Assembly (NCBI GenBank): GCA_044866075.1
Contig: JBIOTQ010000115.1
Location: 1 to 64,000 of the forward strand
Reading direction: 5' to 3'
DNA length: 64,000 nucleotides
From: JBASRP01 sp044866075
GTDB lineage: Bacteria > Actinomycetota > AC-67
Shown here: positions 37,257 to 46,110 of the stretch, one piece after another
Numbering within the stretch: position 1 is the stretch's first letter
Layout of the letters: each line of letters starts with the position of its first letter
Position numbers and translations under genes: made by a program
The notes under the pieces: generated by a model
Database searches by the model: none
What the model saw: only the letters and a program-made list of their open reading frames with translations
What the model was told of the DNA's origin: nothing

Positions 37257-38831
37257 CTACTGCAGTGTGATGAACTTCGCGTCTTTCGCTTCGGAGCCGT
37301 CGGCGAGCTCTTTCAGCACGTCGTTGTCGATCGGTTGATCGACGGTCAGGCACATCAGCGCTTCGCCGCCCTTCTCTTGACGGCCCACGCGCATGTCGGC
37401 GATGTTCACGCCGCAGCGGCCGAGGATCGTGCCGATCGCGCCGATGACGCCGGGACGGTCGTCGTAGCGCAGGAAGCACATATACGGGCCCGGCGGAAAG
37501 TCGACCTCGAAGTCGAGGATGCGCACGAGCCGCTCCTCGTTACGTTTGCCCACGAGCGTTCCGGCGACGGCCGCGCGCTCTCCCGCCGAGATCTCGATCG
37601 CGTTCACGTAGTCGCGCGACATCGCGCTCTTGGTCTCGGCGACTTCGATCCCGCGCTCGGTCGCCAGCAGAGGTGCGTTCACGAACGTCACCGGCTCGTG
37701 GACGACGTTCGCGAACATGCCCTTCAGAGCCGCGAGCGTCAGCACGCGCGTGTCGTGGTCGGCGATCGAGCCCTGGTACGAGAACTGGACCTCCTGCACG
37801 TTCCCGCCGGCGAGCGCGGTGAAGATGCGCCCGAGTTTCTCAGCGAGCGGCATGAACGGCCGCACGACGTCGGACAGCTCGCGGCCGGCCTCCACGTTGA
37901 CGGCGTACGGGGCGAGCTCCCCCCGGAGCGCCAGCAGCACCTGCTCGGCGATCGACGCGCCCGCCTTCGATTGCGCCTCCTCGGTCGACGCGCCAAGGTG
38001 CGGCGTCAGGACGACCTGGTCGAGGTCGAAGAGCGGCGAGTGGCCCGGCGGCTCCTTCGCGAACACGTCGAGGGCGGCGCCGGCCAGCCGGCCGCCTTTG
38101 ATCGCGGCTGCGAGCGCGTCCTCGTCGACGATCCCGCCGCGCGACGTGTTCACGATCCGCGCCGTGGGCTTCAGCAGCGCGAGTTGCTCGGCGCCGATCA
38201 GCGCGGCGGTCTCCGAGGTCTTCGGCAGGTGGATCGTCACGAAGTCCGCGGCGCGCAGCGCGTCGTCGAGGGTCGGCGCCAGTTCCACGCCCATCTGCCC
38301 GGCGCGCGCCTTGGCGACGTACGGATCGAACGCGACGACGCGCATCCCGAAGGCCAGCGCGCGCTGCGCGACGAGCGTTCCGATGCGGCCGAGGCCGAGG
38401 ATCGACAGCGTCTTGCCATGCAGCTCGACACCCTCGAAGCGTTCGCGCTCCCAGCGGCCGGCCGCGACCGACGCGTTCGCAGCCGGGATGTTCCGTGCCT
38501 GCGACAGCAGCAGCGCGATCGTGTGCTCGGCCGCGGAGAGCACGTTCGATTGCGGCGCGTTGACGACGACGATCCCGTGTCGCGTCGCCGCGTCGACGTC
38601 GACATTGTCGAGACCGATCCCGGCCCGGCCGATCACCTTCAGGTTCGGCGCGCGCTCGATCAGCTCGGCGTCGGCCTTCGTCTGCGACCGGATGATCAGC
38701 GCGTCGTACGACGCGATCTGCTCGAGCAGCTGCTCGCGCGTGAGGTCCGTCTTGACGTCGACGGTGACCTCGGTGCGGAGCCGGTCGAGACCGGGCTCGG
38801 CGATCGGCTCGGCGATGAGGACCTTCATCAT
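37257..38831 (-). CDS. serA: D-3-phosphoglycerate dehydrogenase
   Basis: 524 residues, long type with intervening and ACT domains. Substrate/NAD domains: LNVKVIGRAGIGLDNVDVDA region (KVIGRAGIGLDNVD), ILGLGRIGTLVAQRAL, VNTSRGGIVDEDAL (Arg), DVFAKEPPGHSPLF (Glu), LTPHLGASTEEAQ (His). ACT domain at the end: CFLRYDDRPGVIGAIGTILG, DMRVGRQEKGGEALM. First step of serine synthesis, usually inhibited by serine through ACT. ATG at 38831 overlaps the upstream aminotransferase stop as ATGA; an internal ATG at 38828 is also possible. Confidence 0.97.
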   Translation of the reverse strand: MMKVLIAEPIAEPGLDRLRTEVTVDVKTDLTREQLLEQIASYDALIIRSQTKADAELIERAPNLKVIGRAGIGLDNVDVDAATRHGIVVVNAPQSNVLSAAEHTIALLLSQARNIPAANASVAAGRWERERFEGVELHGKTLSILGLGRIGTLVAQRALAFGMRVVAFDPYVAKARAGQMGVELAPTLDDALRAADFVTIHLPKTSETAALIGAEQLALLKPTARIVNTSRGGIVDEDALAAAIKGGRLAGAALDVFAKEPPGHSPLFDLDQVVLTPHLGASTEEAQSKAGASIAEQVLLALRGELAPYAVNVEAGRELSDVVRPFMPLAEKLGRIFTALAGGNVQEVQFSYQGSIADHDTRVLTLAALKGMFANVVHEPVTFVNAPLLATERGIEVAETKSAMSRDYVNAIEISAGERAAVAGTLVGKRNEERLVRILDFEVDFPPGPYMCFLRYDDRPGVIGAIGTILGRCGVNIADMRVGRQEKGGEALMCLTVDQPIDNDVLKELADGSEAKDAKFITLQ

Positions 38832-39976
38832 CGCGCCTGTTTGAAGACCTCTTCGGCCGCGGCGACCGCGGCGCCGGGCTTCGCCGGATACCCCATCTCG
38901 CTCAGGCACGACTCGAGCGCGGCCATCGCCTGCAGGACGTCCCCGTCGTCGACGTAGCCGAGGTGACCGATGCGGAAGATCTTGCCCTTCCACGTCCCCT
39001 GGCCCGGCGCGAACACGATGCCGAAGCGGCTGCGCACCAGCGCGGTCAGCTCGTCGCCGTTGATGCCCTCCGGCGCGCGGATAGCCGTCACGCAGACGGC
39101 GCGGGCCAGGTCCTCACCGACGAGGTCGAGCCCGAGCGCCTGTACGGCGGACTTCACTGCGCGCGAGAGACGCCGGTGGCGCGCGAAGACGTTCTCGACG
39201 CCTTCCTCGCGGATCAACCGGATCGCTTCGCGCAAGCCGAGGTACAGCGAGACCGCCGGCGTGTAGGGGTTCTCCGGCTCTTTGCGGTTGTAGGCCTCGC
39301 GCACCGGCGTCCAGTCGAAGTAGAACCGCGGGCACGTCGCGGTCTCGTGCGCCTTCCAGGCAGGGTCGGACACGCTGACGAACGCGATCCCAGGCGACAT
39401 CATCAGCCCCTTCTGCACGCCGCCGATCGCGACGTCGACGCCCCACGCGTCGACCTCGAGCGGCGTCGCGCCGAGACCCGAGATCGTGTCGACGACGAGC
39501 AGTGCCGGGTGGTCCTTCACGACGGCGCCGATCGCCTCGATGTCGTTCACGACGCCGGTTGAGGTCTCGGAGTGCTGGATCAGCACGCCCTTGACGCCCG
39601 GCTCCAACGCCTCTTTCACGTCGGCGGCCTTCGCGACCTGACCCCACTCGTACTGGAGCAGCTTCACGTCGAGCCCGTACGCCGTAGCGATCTTCTGGAA
39701 CCGCTCGCCGAAGTTGCCGACCGAAACGATCAGCACGCGGTCGCCCGGCGAGAACAGGTTCACGACGGCGGACTCCATCCCACCCGACCCGCTCGAGGTG
39801 TAGGTCAGGACGTCGTTGGACGTTTTCATCAGCCACTGCAGGCCCTCGGTGCATTCGCGCAGCACGGCCGCGTAGCCGGGCCCGCGGTGGTAGACGATGG
39901 GCGCGCCCTGCGCGAGCAGCACCTCGGCCGGAACCGGAGTGGGACCAGGCGTCATCAGGATCTCGGGTTTGCGCAC
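38828..39976 (-). CDS. class V aminotransferase (alanine-glyoxylate / phosphoserine type)
   Basis: 382 residues. Opens with MTPGPTPVPAEVLLAQGAPI and YHRGPGYAAVLREC; PLP contacts TYTSSGSGGMESAVVNL; VDTISGLGATPLEVD; Schiff-base lysine in AIGGVQKGLMMSPGIAF. It belongs to the SPT/AGXT-like branch. Since its stop is fused to the serA start (ATGA), it probably supplies the second step of serine synthesis, transamination of 3-phosphohydroxypyruvate, as class V enzymes do in some archaea and actinobacteria that lack SerC. Known enzymes of this branch also use serine-glyoxylate or alanine-glyoxylate. GTG start with AAGGAGAG 8 nt upstream. Confidence 0.88.
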   Translation of the reverse strand: MRKPEILMTPGPTPVPAEVLLAQGAPIVYHRGPGYAAVLRECTEGLQWLMKTSNDVLTYTSSGSGGMESAVVNLFSPGDRVLIVSVGNFGERFQKIATAYGLDVKLLQYEWGQVAKAADVKEALEPGVKGVLIQHSETSTGVVNDIEAIGAVVKDHPALLVVDTISGLGATPLEVDAWGVDVAIGGVQKGLMMSPGIAFVSVSDPAWKAHETATCPRFYFDWTPVREAYNRKEPENPYTPAVSLYLGLREAIRLIREEGVENVFARHRRLSRAVKSAVQALGLDLVGEDLARAVCVTAIRAPEGINGDELTALVRSRFGIVFAPGQGTWKGKIFRIGHLGYVDDGDVLQAMAALESCLSEMGYPAKPGAAVAAAEEVFKQAR

Positions 39977-40020
39977 GTCAGAGCTCTCCTTCAGGGGAAG
40001 ACCGGGGCGTATTCGGCCTC

Positions 40021-40026
40021 ATTCTA
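40021..40026 (-). promoter_or_regulatory. -10 box of the aminotransferase-serA operon
   Basis: TAGAAT on the minus strand, giving a 5' leader of about 40 nt with the AAGGAGAG ribosome-binding site. The -35 region is not recognisable, which suits an activated promoter. Confidence 0.4.
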
Positions 40027-40058
40027 AGGGCTCCCGCTGCGCTGCCCTGCGGGTTTCG

Positions 40059-40074
40059 TCGGACGATCGTCCGA
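40059..40074. promoter_or_regulatory. 16-bp perfect palindrome upstream of serA operon promoter
   Basis: TCGGACGATCGTCCGA, self-complementary over all 16 bases, centred about 45 bases upstream of the TAGAAT box. Its place just above the expected -35 region suits a dimeric activator or repressor. The protein is unknown. Confidence 0.4.
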
Positions 40075-40088
40075 ACGGCTGCGACGGA

Positions 40089-40116
40089 AAGGGAGCCGCA
40101 CAAGGACGGCTCCCTT
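40089..40116 (-). terminator. intrinsic terminator-like hairpin after the small secreted-protein gene
   Basis: AAGGGAGCCG (40089-40098) and CGGCTCCCTT (40107-40116), ten perfect pairs with an 8-base loop. On the minus strand it is followed by TTTCC only, a weak U-run. It lies 35 bases after the stop of the 40151 gene and upstream of the serA operon promoter, which it would insulate. Confidence 0.6.
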
Positions 40117-40150
40117 CGATCCGCTTCGCTCGTGAATCGTTCCGATGTCC

Positions 40151-40369
40151 CTAGTGATCGGGGCCGGGACAAGACGGAGGCGGTTTCAGAGGCGCCCCGC
40201 GCTTGTCTCCGGGTCCCGAGTTACCGAGTCCGCCGCCGACGTTGTTCTGGCCGGGAACACATTGCTTATCGCCCGGGCCCGGAGGGCCGGCGGACGCCAT
40301 CGGTGCCGCCACGACCATCAACAGCATGACGAGCAGAGCGAGCAAGGCAACAAGCTTCACGACTCGCAT
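40151..40369 (-). CDS. small secreted Gly/Pro-rich protein
   Basis: 72 residues. Signal peptide: VKLVALLALLVMLLMVVAAP, cleavage after MASA. The mature part of about 45 residues has GPPGPGDKQCVPGQNNVGGG and a second PGDK, with two cysteines (CVPG and SCPG) that could form a disulfide. No family recognised. ATG is preceded by GGAGGGGG. Preceded by an inverted repeat at 40404-40428 and followed by a clear hairpin, so a one-gene unit. Function unknown. Confidence 0.6.
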   Translation of the reverse strand: MRVVKLVALLALLVMLLMVVAAPMASAGPPGPGDKQCVPGQNNVGGGLGNSGPGDKRGAPLKPPPSCPGPDH

Positions 40370-40403
40370 AATCAGTCACCCCCTCCACCGATGCGGAATG
40401 TCG

Positions 40404-40428
40404 CAAATGGGGTTTTACCCCCGATTTG
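40404..40428. repeat. inverted repeat between SRPBCC gene and small secreted-protein gene
   Basis: CAAATGGGG and CCCCGATTTG arms around TTTTA-C. Five plus four pairs with one bulged base. No U-run on either strand. It could end the ilv-operon read-through or regulate the downstream small gene. Low support. Confidence 0.3.
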
Positions 40429-40476
40429 TGGGGACTAACTAATCGGGCGGAAGGCGTTCGAACGGGTGGCGCCCGG

Positions 40477-40905
40477 CTAGGCGCTTTCGAGGACCCGCTT
40501 GAGGTTCGCCAGGAAGCCGTTGTTCGACTTGCCGATCGTCATCTTGATCATCGGCGTCATGATCTTCATCATGCCCGGCGGTTCGAGGTCGACCCGTCGC
40601 GTGACGCGCGAGCCCTGACCCTCCGTTTCCACGATGTTCGTCACCGTCGGGTTCATCTTGCCCATGTGCCCCTGGAACTCGACCAGCTTGCCCGGCTCGA
40701 GTTTGGAGACCGTCATGGTTCCCTCGGACACGCCCATCGCGGGCTTGACCTTCACGTTGAAGACGGTGCCCACGCCGACGTTCTCGGTGGACGAGCTGAC
40801 TTCGAGCACGTCCGTGTGCCACTCAGGATCGTGCCGCAGGTCGGCGACGTAGCCGAAGACGTCGGCCGGCGGCCGTGCGATCGAGACACTGCGTTCGACC
40901 CTCAT
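40477..40905 (-). CDS. SRPBCC (START-like) family protein
   Basis: 142 residues. Polyketide_cyc2/COXG-type fold: VERSVSIARPPADVFGYVAD, DPEWHTDVLEVSS, GTVFNVKVKPAMGVSEGTMT and RVTRRVDLEPPGMMKIMTPM. These small helix-grip proteins bind hydrophobic ligands; no enzyme residues evident. GGAGG is directly before the ATG. The methyltransferase gene ends 15 bases upstream, so it may be the last gene of the ilv transcript. Confidence 0.82.
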   Translation of the reverse strand: MRVERSVSIARPPADVFGYVADLRHDPEWHTDVLEVSSSTENVGVGTVFNVKVKPAMGVSEGTMTVSKLEPGKLVEFQGHMGKMNPTVTNIVETEGQGSRVTRRVDLEPPGMMKIMTPMIKMTIGKSNNGFLANLKRVLESA

Positions 40906-40920
40906 CCTCCACCCCTCCGA

Positions 40921-41622
40921 TCAGCGCCCGAATATCTTCTTAGCAACGCGACGTGCCGTGCCCGACGAAGGCGGAACCGATCCGCGAAGCGCACCCTGCT
41001 CCTCGACGAAGGACTCGAAATAGCGGTCGGCTTCTTCCGGCCCGGCGAAGACCCGCTCCGAGAATTCGAAACTCGAATCCCACCAGAGCATCTGCACCTT
41101 CTCTTCCTCGGTCAGCCGCTCGTGGAAGCCCTCGGGGAAATACGAGCCGGATCTGTTGATGATGTGATGCTTGAACGTGAAATCGATGCGCTTCCCCGGA
41201 ACGATGTCGATGAGCCAGTGATGATGCCCCCATCCCACCCAGGGCCCCTGCACGCCATACGCCTGCTCCTCCAACCGTGAGGGAACCTCTATGTAGCCGG
41301 CCTTCCCGATCCGATTGATCTCCGAGCAGACCCAGATCGGATCACGGATATCCTCCAGCGTGTGCGAGCAGATAACAAAATCGAATTGCTTGTCTTCGAA
41401 CGGGAAACGTCTGCGCTCGCAGATGTCCCAGATCACCCAGGTATCTCGCGTGAAGCGTTCGGGGCCTTGCCCCGTCCGCCCGTAGAGGCCCCGGGTCTCG
41501 TACGGCATGAGATCGAGGACCCAATCCGCGCGGGCGAATGGCTTGCCCCACGCGCCGATATCGAGGACGACTGCATCGGCCGGGAGATCCGCCTCGATAC
41601 GCCGAGCGCTTTCGTCGAACAC
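40921..41622 (-). CDS. SAM-dependent methyltransferase domain protein
   Basis: 233 residues. Methyltransf_11-like but short in motif I: DAVVLDIGAWGKPFARADWV, then FEDKQFDFVICSHTLEDI (motif around the acidic post) and GKAGYIEVPSRLEEQ. Such sequences occur in glycan and lipid biosynthesis clusters of actinobacteria. A C-terminal basic tail (RRVAKKIFGR) is present. The gene starts with GTG 12 bases after ilvC, but base composition is less G+C-rich than the ilv genes, so it may be a later arrival in the operon. Target unknown. Confidence 0.72.
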   Translation of the reverse strand: MFDESARRIEADLPADAVVLDIGAWGKPFARADWVLDLMPYETRGLYGRTGQGPERFTRDTWVIWDICERRRFPFEDKQFDFVICSHTLEDIRDPIWVCSEINRIGKAGYIEVPSRLEEQAYGVQGPWVGWGHHHWLIDIVPGKRIDFTFKHHIINRSGSYFPEGFHERLTEEEKVQMLWWDSSFEFSERVFAGPEEADRYFESFVEEQGALRGSVPPSSGTARRVAKKIFGR

Positions 41623-41634
41623 GTGTGACGTGAC

Positions 41635-42633
<999 letters not shown>

Positions 42634-42637
42634 TCCC

Positions 42638-43162
42638 TTACGCCCCCTTCTCCGCAAGGCGGAGCGACTTCTCGGCGATGCCGCGGTCGCCGCGCGCGAG
42701 CGCGACGAGCCCGGTGCGCACGAACTCGCGGATCCCGTACGGCCGCAACAGATTCGTCATCGCCTCGAGTTTGTCCGGCGATCCGGTCGCTTCGATCGTC
42801 AGCGCGGCCGGCGCCACGTCGACGATCTTCGACCGGAAGATGTCGGCGATCTCAACGATCTGCGCGCGTGTGTCGGCGTTCGCCTTCACCTTGATCAACA
42901 GAAGCTCGCGCTCGACCGACGCTTCCTTCTCGAGCTCGACGATCTTGAGGATCGGCACCAGCTTGTTGAGCTGCTTCACGACCTGCTCCAGCGGCTTGTC
43001 CTCGACGTTGACCACGATCGTCATGCGCGAGACGTCGTCGATCTCGGTCGGACCGACCGCCAGTGAGTCGATGTTGAAGCCGCGTCGTGCGAACAGCCCG
43101 GCGACGCGCGCGAGGACACCCGGCTTGTTCTCGACGAGGACGGACAGCGTGTGCTTGGCCAT
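42638..43162 (-). CDS. ilvN: acetolactate synthase small (regulatory) subunit
   Basis: 174 residues. ACT domain at 5-80: [44 protein letters not shown]-terminal ALS_ss_[54 protein letters not shown]. It activates IlvB and carries valine inhibition. ATG overlaps the ilvB stop as TGATG, giving matched subunit synthesis. Confidence 0.97.
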   Translation of the reverse strand: MAKHTLSVLVENKPGVLARVAGLFARRGFNIDSLAVGPTEIDDVSRMTIVVNVEDKPLEQVVKQLNKLVPILKIVELEKEASVERELLLIKVKANADTRAQIVEIADIFRSKIVDVAPAALTIEATGSPDKLEAMTNLLRPYGIREFVRTGLVALARGDRGIAEKSLRLAEKGA

Positions 43163-44916
43163 CAGATGATCGCCTCCGGGGTGTCGACCAGGATGTCCTG
43201 GTGCGCTTTCTCGTACTCGGGCCCCAGGATGATGTCGTCGTTCGACGCGCCGGCCGGGACCATCGGGTAGCACTTCTCTTCGGGGTCGCAACGGAAGTCG
43301 ATCACGACGGTGCGGTCGTCAATCTCCGTGGCTTTGCGGATCGTCGCCTCGACCTCACCGGGGTTCTCGCAGCGCAGGCCGATCGCGCCGTAGGCCTCGG
43401 CGAGCTTCACGTAGTCGGGAACCTCGTAGCCGAACTCGACGGCCGAAAAGCGCTTCTCGTAGAAGAGCTCCTGCCACTGGCGGACCATCCCGAGGAACGC
43501 GTTGTTGATGATCGCGATCTTCACCGGGATGTTCTCGGTAGTCATCGTGGCGAGCTCCTGGCACGTCATCTGGAAACAGCCGTCGCCGTCGATCGCCCAG
43601 ACGGTCTCGTCGGGCCGGCCGACCTTCGCGCCCATCGCTGCGGGAACGGCGTAGCCCATCGTGCCGAGGCCGCCCGAGTTGAGCCACGTGTTCGGCCGCT
43701 TGAAGCGGATGTACTGCGAGGCCCACATCTGGTGCTGACCCACGCCGGCCACATACACGGCGTCGCCCTTCGAGATCTTGCCGATCTGCTCGATGACGTA
43801 CTCCGGCTTCAGCTTGCCGTCCGGCTCTTGCGTGTACATGTAGGGGTACTTCTTCTTCCAGGCCATGACCGTCTTTGTCCACTCGGGATACTCCGGGCGG
43901 CCGCGCTCCTCGATCATCTGCTCGAGCGTCTCGTTGAGGTCGTGGATCACGTTGCGCGCGTCGCCGACGATCGGCACGTCGACCGGGCGGTTCTTACCGA
44001 TCTCTGCCGGGTCGATGTCGGCGTGGATGATCTTGGCGCTCGGCGCGAACGTGGCGAGCTTGCCCGTCACGCGGTCGTCGAAGCGCACGCCGAGGGAGAC
44101 CAGCAGATCCGCCTTCTGCATCGCCGTGACCGCCGTGTAGTTGCCGTGCATGCCCGGCATGCCGAGGCACAGCTCATGGTCGTCGGGGATGCCGCCGCGG
44201 CCCATCAGCGTCGTCACCGTCGGGATCCCCGTCAGCTCGACCAGGCGCCGGAGCTCGTCGGCCGCGCCGGCCCGGATGATGCCGCCGCCCGCGTAGATGA
44301 CCGGCCGCTGCGCGGACAGGATCAGCTTTGCAGCTTCGCGGATCTGCTTCGGGTTGCCTTTGACGGTCGGACGGTAGCCGGGGAGATCGACCTCCTCCGG
44401 GTACCACCACGCCATGTCGGTCTGCAGGACGTCCTTCGGGATGTCGACGAGGACCGGGCCCGGCCGCCCGCTGCGCGCGATGTGGAACGCTTCGGCGATC
44501 GTTTGCGGGATGTCCTGCGCGTCGAGGACCAGGAAGTTGTGCTTCGTCACCGGCATGGTGATGCCGGTCGCGTCGCATTCCTGGAACGCGTCGCCGCCGA
44601 CCGCCCAGGTCGGCACCTGGCCGGTGATCGCGACGATCGGGACGGAGTCCATGTACGCGCTCGCGAGCCCGGTGACGAGGTTCGTCACGCCGGGGCCCGA
44701 CGTCGCCATGCACACGCCGACCTCGCCGGTGGCTTGCGCGTAGCCGTCGGCGGCGTGCGCGGCGCCCTGCTCGTGCCGGCAGAGGATGTGGCGGATCGGC
44801 GAGTCGAGTATCGGGTCGTACGCCGGGAGGATCGCGCCGCCGGGGATCCCGAAGATGACCTCGACCCCCTCCTGTTCCAGCGAGCGGATCGTGGCTTGGG
44901 CTCCGGTGATCTTCAC
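43162..44916 (-). CDS. ilvB: acetolactate synthase large subunit
   Basis: 584 residues. Three TPP-enzyme domains: [37 protein letters not shown] (activating Glu), [15 protein letters not shown], and the diphosphate motif [18 protein letters not shown] ending [17 protein letters not shown]. It makes 2-acetolactate from two pyruvates and 2-aceto-2-hydroxybutyrate from pyruvate and 2-oxobutyrate. GTG at 44916 fits the conserved start [16 protein letters not shown]; an AGGAG lies 12 nt upstream, a little far. The isochorismatase-like gene ends 22 bases upstream. Confidence 0.97.
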   Translation of the reverse strand: MKITGAQATIRSLEQEGVEVIFGIPGGAILPAYDPILDSPIRHILCRHEQGAAHAADGYAQATGEVGVCMATSGPGVTNLVTGLASAYMDSVPIVAITGQVPTWAVGGDAFQECDATGITMPVTKHNFLVLDAQDIPQTIAEAFHIARSGRPGPVLVDIPKDVLQTDMAWWYPEEVDLPGYRPTVKGNPKQIREAAKLILSAQRPVIYAGGGIIRAGAADELRRLVELTGIPTVTTLMGRGGIPDDHELCLGMPGMHGNYTAVTAMQKADLLVSLGVRFDDRVTGKLATFAPSAKIIHADIDPAEIGKNRPVDVPIVGDARNVIHDLNETLEQMIEERGRPEYPEWTKTVMAWKKKYPYMYTQEPDGKLKPEYVIEQIGKISKGDAVYVAGVGQHQMWASQYIRFKRPNTWLNSGGLGTMGYAVPAAMGAKVGRPDETVWAIDGDGCFQMTCQELATMTTENIPVKIAIINNAFLGMVRQWQELFYEKRFSAVEFGYEVPDYVKLAEAYGAIGLRCENPGEVEATIRKATEIDDRTVVIDFRCDPEEKCYPMVPAGASNDDIILGPEYEKAHQDILVDTPEAII

Positions 44917-44938
44917 GGCTGCATCACTCTCCTGATCT

Positions 44939-45535
44939 CTAGTTCGGCGACATTCGTTCGGACGTGCGGGCGACCTCGCGGATGACATCGTGCGCTTCGG
45001 CGACGCGCACGCCGACCGCGGCGAGATCTGCCAGGTTGACGCGGTGGGTCTCGTCGTTGCTCGCGGCCAGCGCGTCGGCCACGGCAACGATGTCGTAGTC
45101 GAGGCCGATGGCGTCGTACATCGTCATCCGGGGGCAGTTCGGCAGGTTGACACCGACGACGACGATCTTGGAGACGCCGGCCCGGCGCAGCAGCAGATCG
45201 AGCTCGGTGAACGCGAACGCGCTGAAACGCTGCTTCACGACGACCGGCTCGCCGGGCTCCGGCACCAAGCGGTCGACGATCTGCTGGCCCCAGGTGCGCT
45301 CGACCGTGAACCCGCGGTCGGCCTGGAACGCGGGCACCCGGAAGCGCTCGACGTCCCACGTGTCGGCGCGGTACGAGCGGACCACGTGGATGACCGGCTC
45401 CCGCGCCTCACGGAACGCATCCAGGATCGCGTTCATGACCGGCGCTTTGTGCGCCGCGTCCGGCATGAACGCCTTCCCGTCGGCGTGGGCGAGGTCGTTC
45501 TGCATGTCGATGATCAGAAGAGCGGTGCGGCCCAT
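44939..45535 (-). CDS. isochorismatase-family cysteine hydrolase in the ilv operon
   Basis: 198 residues. Starts [20 protein letters not shown] (catalytic Asp in IIDMQND). [20 protein letters not shown] precedes [20 protein letters not shown], where the nucleophile cysteine sits in an unusual PNCPR setting instead of the usual TDVCV. The family hydrolyses amides or vinyl ethers (nicotinamidase, isochorismatase, N-carbamoyl compounds). As the first gene after the ilv attenuator it will be induced by branched-chain shortage, although its reaction has no known part in that pathway. AGGGAG before the ATG. Confidence 0.85.
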   Translation of the reverse strand: MGRTALLIIDMQNDLAHADGKAFMPDAAHKAPVMNAILDAFREAREPVIHVVRSYRADTWDVERFRVPAFQADRGFTVERTWGQQIVDRLVPEPGEPVVVKQRFSAFAFTELDLLLRRAGVSKIVVVGVNLPNCPRMTMYDAIGLDYDIVAVADALAASNDETHRVNLADLAAVGVRVAEAHDVIREVARTSERMSPN

Positions 45536-45553
45536 TTCCAACTCCCTGGAACG

Positions 45554-45579
45554 AAAAAACCTCTCGGCTTCCGAGAGGT
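45554..45579 (-). terminator. intrinsic terminator in the ilv leader (attenuator)
   Basis: Minus strand stem ACCTCTCGG / CCGAGAGGT with loop AAG, then six T (45554-45559). It lies 19 nt before the isochorismatase ATG. Preceded, with one base between, by a 27-nt hairpin CACGCGC-t-CGCC / GGCG-t-GCGCGTG (45581-45607). Both stems have the same length, spacing and largely the same sequence as in the leuA leader. Confidence 0.9.
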
Positions 45580-45608
45580 TCACGCGCACGCCCGAGGCGA
45601 GCGCGTGG

Positions 45609-45659
45609 TCAGATAACGACTACGAGAACGCTCGCGCTACGCATCTCCTCGGGCTTCAT
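45609..45659 (-). CDS. ilv operon leader peptide
   Basis: 16 residues, MKPEEMRSASVLVVVI, with six branched-chain codons in a row (Val Leu Val Val Val Ile) before TGA. The stop is 1 nt from the leader hairpin. This is the control peptide of a classical attenuator: ribosomes that stall on the Val/Leu/Ile codons alter folding downstream. The ATG lies 10 nt after the -10 box, so the message is nearly leaderless. The element belongs to the type described for actinobacterial ilvB operons. Confidence 0.88.
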   Translation of the reverse strand: MKPEEMRSASVLVVVI

Positions 45660-45669
45660 GGTAGGCGCT

Positions 45670-45698
45670 ATCGTGCCAGCCCGCCCGGAAGGTGTCAA
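45670..45698 (-). promoter_or_regulatory. ilv operon promoter
   Basis: Minus strand TTGACA (45693-45698), 17 bases, CACGAT (45670-45675). Same perfect -35 and same spacing as the leuA promoter. Transcription should start near 45663, four or so bases before the leader peptide ATG. Confidence 0.7.
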
Positions 45699-45714
45699 CT
45701 GGCATCCGCGCAGG

Positions 45715-46110
45715 TCAGGCACTGTGACGCGCCGGAGGCAGCTCCGTGAGCGCCGCCTGCGCCGCGGCGAGCGCTTCCTTCGTATCGACGCCGAGCTGGC
45801 TCGCGCGCACCGCGAAGGAGTGCGCCGCCTGCCGGAGCTGTTCGAGCGATTCCTTCGGTCGCGGCCGGCTTCTGCCTCCCTCGATGAAGGTTCCGTGCCG
45901 GCCGCGCGTGACGATGAGGCCTTGATCCTCGAGCTCGCGGTACGCGCGCGCGACGGTTCCACCGGCCAGCGCCAGATCGTCTGCGAGCTGCCGGATCGGA
46001 GGCAGACGCATTCCGTCGGCGAGCACGCCGCTCGCGATCATGCTGGCGACCTGCGAGCGGATCTGCTCGTAGGGCGGGACCGGTGAATCGGGGTCAATGC
46101 TGAGGATCAC
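45715..46110 (-). CDS. GntR-family regulator, YtrA-like
   Basis: 131 residues. N-terminal winged helix: PVPPYEQIRSQVASMIASGV, RLPPIRQLADDLALAGGTVA, RAYRELEDQGLIVTRGRHGT. The short C-terminal part of about 55 residues (two helices, EALAAAQAALTEL) is typical of the YtrA subgroup, which controls transporters and membrane proteins. GTG start with a perfect AGGAGG 7 nt upstream, overlapping the membrane-protein stop as GTGA. The operon promoter at 47.1 kb carries a fitting inverted repeat. Confidence 0.88.
   Translation of the reverse strand: MILSIDPDSPVPPYEQIRSQVASMIASGVLADGMRLPPIRQLADDLALAGGTVARAYRELEDQGLIVTRGRHGTFIEGGRSRPRPKESLEQLRQAAHSFAVRASQLGVDTKEALAAAQAALTELPPARHSA

Noticed and set aside
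43087..44985. 632-codon plus-strand open frame antisense to ilvB
   Set aside because: Pure codon-bias shadow: Arg/Val/Asp-rich, no family motifs, and ilvB on the other strand is certain. The same holds for long antisense frames over cimA (7441-8757), the amidase (18608-19705), gltX (1355-2900) and leuB (9690-11078).
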